From the NCBI GenBank assembly GCA_902800325.1, contig CADCDW010000013.1, positions 1 through 38,066 on the forward strand: a stretch of 38,066 nucleotides of DNA, given 5' to 3'. This document shows positions 34,038 through 38,066 of the stretch, one piece after another (position 1 is the stretch's first letter; the number at the start of each line of letters is the position of its first letter). The position numbers were made by a program, and so were the translations under genes. The DNA is from an uncultured Lachnospiraceae bacterium. GTDB taxonomy: Bacteria > Bacillota > Clostridia > Lachnospirales > Lachnospiraceae. Under the pieces are notes generated by a model. That model was not told the DNA's origin. It did not search any database and saw only the letters and a list, made by a program, of their open reading frames with translations.

Positions 34038-34222
34038 GCAAAATTCAAACAGTAATGCAAAATTCAGATAGCGATGCAAAATTAAACAGTGATGCAAAAT
34101 TCAGATAGCGATGCAAAATTTAGATAGCGATGCAAAATTCAAACAGTAATGCAAAATTCAGATAGCGATGCAAAATTAAACAGTGATGCAAAATTCAAAC
34201 AGTAATGCAAAATTCAAATAGC
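34038..34222. repeat. Ten tandem 18-19-base repeats
   Basis: Consensus GCAAAATTCARAYAGYRAT, units beginning at 34038, 34057, 34076, 34094, 34113, 34132, 34151, 34170, 34188 and 34207, with no spacers. Three unit types alternate; the block 34038-34093 is repeated exactly at 34132-34187, giving a 94-base higher-order period. It lies in the gap between the membrane protein and the ABC promoter, 50 bases before the -35 box. Both blocks look recently expanded by slippage. Confidence 0.95.
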
Positions 34223-34271
34223 ACTTCTTAATTCAATTAAAAATAAAAATCAGAATCAATTAAAATAGATG

Positions 34272-34300
34272 TTGACATAGTTTGCAGGTTATGATAAACT
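34272..34300 (+). promoter_or_regulatory. Promoter of the ABC transporter operon
   Basis: TTGACA at 34272-34277, 17 bases, TAAACT at 34295-34300. The ATPase start is 138 bases downstream, leaving a long leader. Confidence 0.65.
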
Positions 34301-34313
34301 AACTGACGTAAAT

Positions 34314-34339
34314 AACATATGAATAATTGCTCATATGTT
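34314..34339. promoter_or_regulatory. Dyad in the leader of the ABC operon
   Basis: Perfect 9-bp arms AACATATGA (34314-34322) and TCATATGTT (34331-34339), 8 bases apart, just past the likely transcription start. A repressor site or leader hairpin; the regulator is not encoded in the window. Confidence 0.5.
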
Positions 34340-34438
34340 GAATTAAAAAATATTATATATATAAATGGTTTAAATGAGGTGTTTTCATAACTATAATATT
34401 TAATGGATAGAGTGAAGATACCGGATAAGGAGAACATT

Positions 34439-35155
34439 ATGTCGGAGATTGAAAGAAAATTTTTAGAGATTGTTGATTTAAAGAAAGGCTTTGGCGAAGG
34501 TGAGACAAGACAGGAGGTATTAAAGGGCTTTTCATTTTCGGTTGCTAAAGGAGAGTTCTGTGTGCTTCTCGGCCCATCAGGTTCGGGAAAGTCAACACTT
34601 TTAAACATCATCGGTGGTATCGACCAGCCGGATGGCGGATACATATCCATCAACGGTGATAAGCTCCGTGATATGGATGAAAAGTCAGTTACCTTATATC
34701 GCCGTAAGCACCTTGGTTATGTATTTCAGATGTATAACCTTATTCCTAATTTAAATGTTAAAGAAAATATCGAGGTAGGCGCATATCTTTCGGATAATCC
34801 GCTTGATATAGATGATTTGCTCAATACACTTGGATTATTTGAACATCGTTACAAACTTCCAAATCAGCTTTCGGGAGGACAGCAGCAAAGAACCTCAATC
34901 GGACGTGCGATAGTCAAAAATCCGGATATACTTTTATGCGATGAACCTACAGGAGCACTTGATTATAAGACTTCCAAAGAGATACTTAAACTTATAGAGG
35001 ATGTAAATCAGAAATATGGAAATACAGTTATAATGGTCACGCATAACGAGGCTATAAAAAATATGGCAGACCATGTTATAAAGCTTCGTGACGGTGTAGT
35101 AAGACATAATGATATAAACGACAATAAAATATCTGCCGTTTCACTTGACTGGTAG
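34439..35155 (+). CDS. ABC transporter ATPase, MacB/LolD type
   Basis: A 238-residue ATPase: Walker [10 protein letters not shown] (residues 45-53), Q loop [10 protein letters not shown], signature LSGGQQQR, Walker [13 protein letters not shown] and the H-loop MVTHNE. The DEPTGALD form and size mark the MacB/LolD/FtsE-like group that pairs with FtsX-type permeases. I chose ATG 34439, with AAGGAG just upstream, over ATG 34403. The permease follows after 11 bases. Together they form a mechanotransmission-type exporter, often for antimicrobial peptide resistance or lipoprotein handling in Firmicutes; the substrate is unknown. Confidence 0.93.
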   Translation: MSEIERKFLEIVDLKKGFGEGETRQEVLKGFSFSVAKGEFCVLLGPSGSGKSTLLNIIGGIDQPDGGYISINGDKLRDMDEKSVTLYRRKHLGYVFQMYNLIPNLNVKENIEVGAYLSDNPLDIDDLLNTLGLFEHRYKLPNQLSGGQQQRTSIGRAIVKNPDILLCDEPTGALDYKTSKEILKLIEDVNQKYGNTVIMVTHNEAIKNMADHVIKLRDGVVRHNDINDNKISAVSLDW

Positions 35156-35166
35156 GAGGTGTCGTT

Positions 35167-37464
35167 ATGAAGAGTCCGTTAAAGAAAAGAGTTCCCAGAG
35201 AATTAAAAGGAGAATGGCGTAAATATCTGGTTATATTTTTGTTTTTGACACTTGTAATAGGCTTTATATCAGGTATGTATGTTGCCAATAAAAGTATGAT
35301 GAAGGCAGCAGATGAAAGTCCTGAAAAATATAATCGTGAGGATGGATATCTTCAATTCTCCGATGAAGCAACTGATGAACTTATAGCCGAGATTGAAAAA
35401 AATGATGTAACAATACGTGAAAACTATTTTAAGTTAATCGATGAAGTAATAGAAGATAATGATGATGAAATAGAAATAAGAATCTATAAATTGCAGGAAG
35501 AATTTAATATACCTTGTGTTATGAAAGGGCGTCTTCCCGAAAAAGAAAATGAGATAGCTATAGACCGTATGCATGCTGACAATCAGAATATAAAAGTCGG
35601 TGATACGATTAAGGTAGGCGGTAAAAACTTTGAAGTTACAGGCTTAGTAGCACTTCCAAACTATAGTACGCTTTATAAGAACGCATCTGATACGATGTTT
35701 GATGCAATTACCTTTGATGTGGGACTTGTAACTGAAGAAGGCTTTGACAGAGTTGACAGTAAGCTTTATTACCGATATGCATGGTTCTATCAGGATAAGC
35801 CGGAGGATGATATAGAAGAAAAGAAAATTGCTGATGACCTCATGGAGAAAGTCGTTACTGCTTCATATATGTACGGTGATCAAATAGAAGAATTTGTTCC
35901 GGCATATTTAAATCAGGCTATAATATTTGCGACTACTGATATGGGCTCGGATCTGGCTATGGGAGGAGTTATACTTGATATACTCGTTATAGTGCTTGCA
36001 TTTATATTTGCCATAACCATTAACAACACTATAACTAAAGAGGCTGCTGTTATCGGTACACTCCGCGCTTCAGGTTATACCAGGGGAGAGCTTATCCGTC
36101 ATTATATGACATCACCGGTATTGATAACATTTCTTGCCGCTGTTATAGGAAATGCACTTGGATATTCCTTATTCAAAGAGGTTGTTGTTATGATGTACTA
36201 TAACAGTTACAGTCTTCCTAACTATGAGACTGTATGGAGTGCAACCGCATTTGTCAATACAACTGTTATACCACTTATAATAATGTTTATAATTAATCTT
36301 GTGGTTATAACCTATAAACTTAGACTATCTCCTCTTAAATTTATAAGGCGTGACCTTAAGAAAACTAAGCGCAAGAAGGCGATGAGACTTCCGAGATGGA
36401 AATTTTTATCAAGATTCAGAACAAGGATACTTCTTCAGAATCTGCCGAATTATTTTGTGATTTTGCTTGGCATTACATTTGTAATGATAATGATGAGTAT
36501 GGCTGTAGGTATGCCTGAAACATTGGATTATTATCAGGAGCATGTAACAGATATGATGTTTGCAAAATATCAGGTCATGCTCAAATCAGATGTGGATGTT
36601 ATGGGTAATGAGATAACAACTGATACCGAGGGCGCAGAAAAGATAAACATGAAGGTGCTTGTAAGATACGGCGGCAAAATAGATGAAGATGTAACTGTCT
36701 ACGGTATAAGTGATGACAGCAGATACATTAAGATAAATGACGATTTTGGTGAAAATGAAATCTATGTTTCATCTGCATTTAACGGCAAATACAAAGTAGA
36801 AAAAGGAGATACAATTACTCTTGACGAAAAGTATGAAAATAAATCATACAAGTTCAAGGTAATCGGAATATACGATTATGATGGCGGAATCGCTATATTT
36901 ATGCCAAACGACAACTATACTGATGTTTTTGATATAGAGGAAGGTTCATTTAATGGCTATATCTCAGACAATAAGATTGAAGATATAGATGAAAACTATA
37001 TCATAAAGGAGATAACTGAAAAAGATATAAGCAAAATGGCAGACCAGCTTGACCATTCCATGGGTGACTATATGACATATTTCCAGTATCTATGCATAAT
37101 CCTCTCGGCGATACTTATTTATCTACTTACAAAGATTATCATCGAGAAGAACGAAAATTCAATTTCTATGGTCAAAATCCTTGGATATAACACAGGAGAA
37201 ATAAGCTCGCTTTATATAATGCCTACAACCATTATGGTAATTATTTCAGAGATTATAGCAGCATTTGTGGGATATTTTGTTATCGTACAGATGTGGAAAG
37301 CTATAGTTATGAAGCTTGGTGGTTGGTTCGAGTTTTACACCAGCCCGGCAGGCTTTGCAAAAGAGCTCATCTTCATATTTATCTCCTATATCATAGTCAT
37401 GTTCTTTGATGTAAAACGAATTAAAAAAGTCCCTATGGACACTGCACTAAAGAACGTAGAATAA
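35167..37464 (+). CDS. FtsX-domain ABC permease
   Basis: A 765-residue permease. It has an N-terminal helix (YLVIFLFLTLVIGFISGMY), a large extracellular domain (about residues 35-260), three helices with the first FtsX domain (LDILVIVLAFIFAITINNT, the coupling segment EAAVIGTLRASGYTRGELI), another helix near residue 430, a second extracellular domain (about 450-630) and three C-terminal helices with the second FtsX domain (NENSISMVKILGYNTGEIS). The duplicated FtsX layout is the large type that works with a single ATPase. AGGAGGTG precedes ATG 35167. Confidence 0.93.
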   Translation: MKSPLKKRVPRELKGEWRKYLVIFLFLTLVIGFISGMYVANKSMMKAADESPEKYNREDGYLQFSDEATDELIAEIEKNDVTIRENYFKLIDEVIEDNDDEIEIRIYKLQEEFNIPCVMKGRLPEKENEIAIDRMHADNQNIKVGDTIKVGGKNFEVTGLVALPNYSTLYKNASDTMFDAITFDVGLVTEEGFDRVDSKLYYRYAWFYQDKPEDDIEEKKIADDLMEKVVTASYMYGDQIEEFVPAYLNQAIIFATTDMGSDLAMGGVILDILVIVLAFIFAITINNTITKEAAVIGTLRASGYTRGELIRHYMTSPVLITFLAAVIGNALGYSLFKEVVVMMYYNSYSLPNYETVWSATAFVNTTVIPLIIMFIINLVVITYKLRLSPLKFIRRDLKKTKRKKAMRLPRWKFLSRFRTRILLQNLPNYFVILLGITFVMIMMSMAVGMPETLDYYQEHVTDMMFAKYQVMLKSDVDVMGNEITTDTEGAEKINMKVLVRYGGKIDEDVTVYGISDDSRYIKINDDFGENEIYVSSAFNGKYKVEKGDTITLDEKYENKSYKFKVIGIYDYDGGIAIFMPNDNYTDVFDIEEGSFNGYISDNKIEDIDENYIIKEITEKDISKMADQLDHSMGDYMTYFQYLCIILSAILIYLLTKIIIEKNENSISMVKILGYNTGEISSLYIMPTTIMVIISEIIAAFVGYFVIVQMWKAIVMKLGGWFEFYTSPAGFAKELIFIFISYIIVMFFDVKRIKKVPMDTALKNVE

Positions 37465-37484
37465 ACTCCGGTTTATCGCATAAA

Positions 37485-37743
37485 GGTGATACCGGATACT
37501 GCTCATATAATTTCACACCAATTTAGTTTTTTTCAAACAGAAAGTATATGAAAAGGCTGATACACAGGTGTTAAAAATCGAAAACTCGCTACGCTCAAAC
37601 AGTTCGATTTTTTAACGCACCTATTTCGGATTCTTGCTTTTGATTTTACACAAATCGGGCAAAATGTTGTTGTATCAGCCTTTTTCATATACTTTCCTTT
37701 TTAAATAAAGAAGTGTGAAGTTATATGAGCAGTACCCGGCACC
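37485..37743. repeat. Long imperfect inverted repeat, intergenic element copy 2
   Basis: A 259-base hairpin. The outer arms carry ACTGCTCATATAA (37498-37510) and its complement; next come GAAAGTATATGAAAA with AGGCTGATACA (37540-37564) and their complements at about 37671-37696. Near its left arm an inner hairpin AAAAATCGAA / TTCGATTTTT surrounds ACTCGCTACGCTCAAAC. Bases 37641-37671 are an exact inverted copy of 28914-28944. It begins just after the permease gene. Same possible roles as the copy at 28880-29101. Confidence 0.85.
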
Positions 37744-37746
37744 AAC

Positions 37747-37782
37747 AGCTTAAAACTGCGCTATATAGCGCGATTTTAAGCT
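37747..37782. repeat. Compact hairpin next to the long inverted repeat
   Basis: Arms AGCTTAAAA and TTTTAAGCT enclose the 14-base perfect palindrome GCGCTATATAGCGC, with only a two-base internal mismatch region. No T run follows. It starts 4 bases after the long hairpin and may be part of the same element or a protein-binding site. Confidence 0.65.
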
Positions 37783-38026
37783 ACGAAAGCATAATTGATT
37801 AATATTTAAATATGATGTGGCTAACTGAGCACGAGAAAATGTCCCAATTTATAGCCATATTTTATGACAGATACTATATGCAAAAATAAACAGACACCTT
37901 GCTTGTCGTATCAATTATAAAAACTACGGACAATTTTTTAATTAACATAATTTAGTCCGTCATAAAGAATAATGCAGACTATATGAGTGGTACACACATA
38001 GCGCAATATAATAGTGATTAAATGCT
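37783..38026. other. A+T-rich intergenic sequence, no gene seen
   Basis: No ORF with a credible start on either strand and no clear repeat or promoter that I can support. Confidence 0.4.
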
Positions 38027-38066
38027 TTATTTTGAACTAAGTTCTTTTTTGAGATTTTCAATTTCA
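38027..38066 (-). CDS. Possible 3' end of a minus-strand gene running off the window
   Basis: On the minus strand the last bases read EIENLKKELSSK followed by TAA at 38027-38029, a sequence like the end of a coiled-coil or regulator protein. Only 12 codons are visible, so this could be chance. If real, the gene converges on the ABC operon. Confidence 0.25.
   Translation of the reverse strand, partial: EIENLKKELSSK

Noticed and set aside
34038..34222. CRISPR array
   Set aside because: Units are directly adjacent with no unique spacers, and no cas genes are near.
28880..37743. Insertion sequence ends flanking 28880-37743 as a composite transposon
   Set aside because: No transposase is present, the shared block lies inside the hairpins and not at their ends, and ordinary genes lie between.

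Overview
The window looks like chromosomal DNA of a low-GC Gram-positive anaerobe, most likely a Lachnospiraceae-type Clostridium (Butyrivibrio/Roseburia-like). I infer this from the A+T-rich sequence, strong AGGAGG-type ribosome binding sites, Gram-positive lipoprotein signals, a FeoA-FeoB fusion with its Cys-rich companion, an AraC-controlled GH16 glucanase and the TtcA/ProX/YczE-type proteins. No database search was possible, so the placement is an inference. No rRNA, tRNA, CRISPR array or transposase gene was found.

Layout. (1) 1-4195: a defence operon on the + strand: the 3' part of a DpnA-like GATC methyltransferase, an Mrr-type nuclease, a DpnII-type GATC endonuclease and a GmrSD-like DUF262/HNH protein. 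(2) 4369-6132: a possible short untranslated transcript, then a promoter covered by two palindromes driving a small XRE regulator that overlaps a gene fusing a BRO-N/DinD-like protein to a GNAT acetyltransferase. (3) 6529-12911: an sce7726-family protein, a two-receiver hybrid histidine kinase, a frameshifted remnant of a second sce7726 gene, and a membrane GGDEF(degenerate)-EAL protein. (4) 13008-18031: a GMP synthetase ATP-pyrophosphatase without a glutaminase domain, FeoAB, a 46-residue FeoB-associated protein and an SLC13-type permease.

(5) 18253-25714 is the most unusual part: one long operon with its own promoter and dyad symmetries. It encodes a cytosolic SPFH protein, a divergent NAD kinase, a 42-codon ORF resembling the start of DUF4291 proteins, an NrtR-like Nudix regulator with a degenerate Nudix box, a 671-residue methyltransferase with an unrecognised N-terminal half, two different RlaP-type nucleotidyltransferases and the NAD-dependent RNA 2'-phosphotransferase KptA/Tpt1. 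Three products handle or should sense NAD or ADP-ribose compounds, and three act or could act on RNA ends. I propose an NAD-linked RNA-repair or RNA-end-modification system.

(6) 25788-28776: GNAT acetyltransferase, ProX-type prolyl-tRNA editing protein, an HTH-Uma2 fusion behind a consensus promoter, and a TtcA-like tRNA thiolation protein. (7) 29130-31518, minus strand: a secreted GH16 glucanase lipoprotein and an AraC-type regulator, separated by a bidirectional terminator. (8) 31759-37464: a lipoprotein, two membrane proteins, a 10-unit tandem repeat, and an ABC ATPase/FtsX-permease pair. Two long imperfect inverted repeats (28880-29101 and 37485-37743) share internal sequence and sit at gene 3' ends; the first is certainly, and the second probably, between convergent genes.
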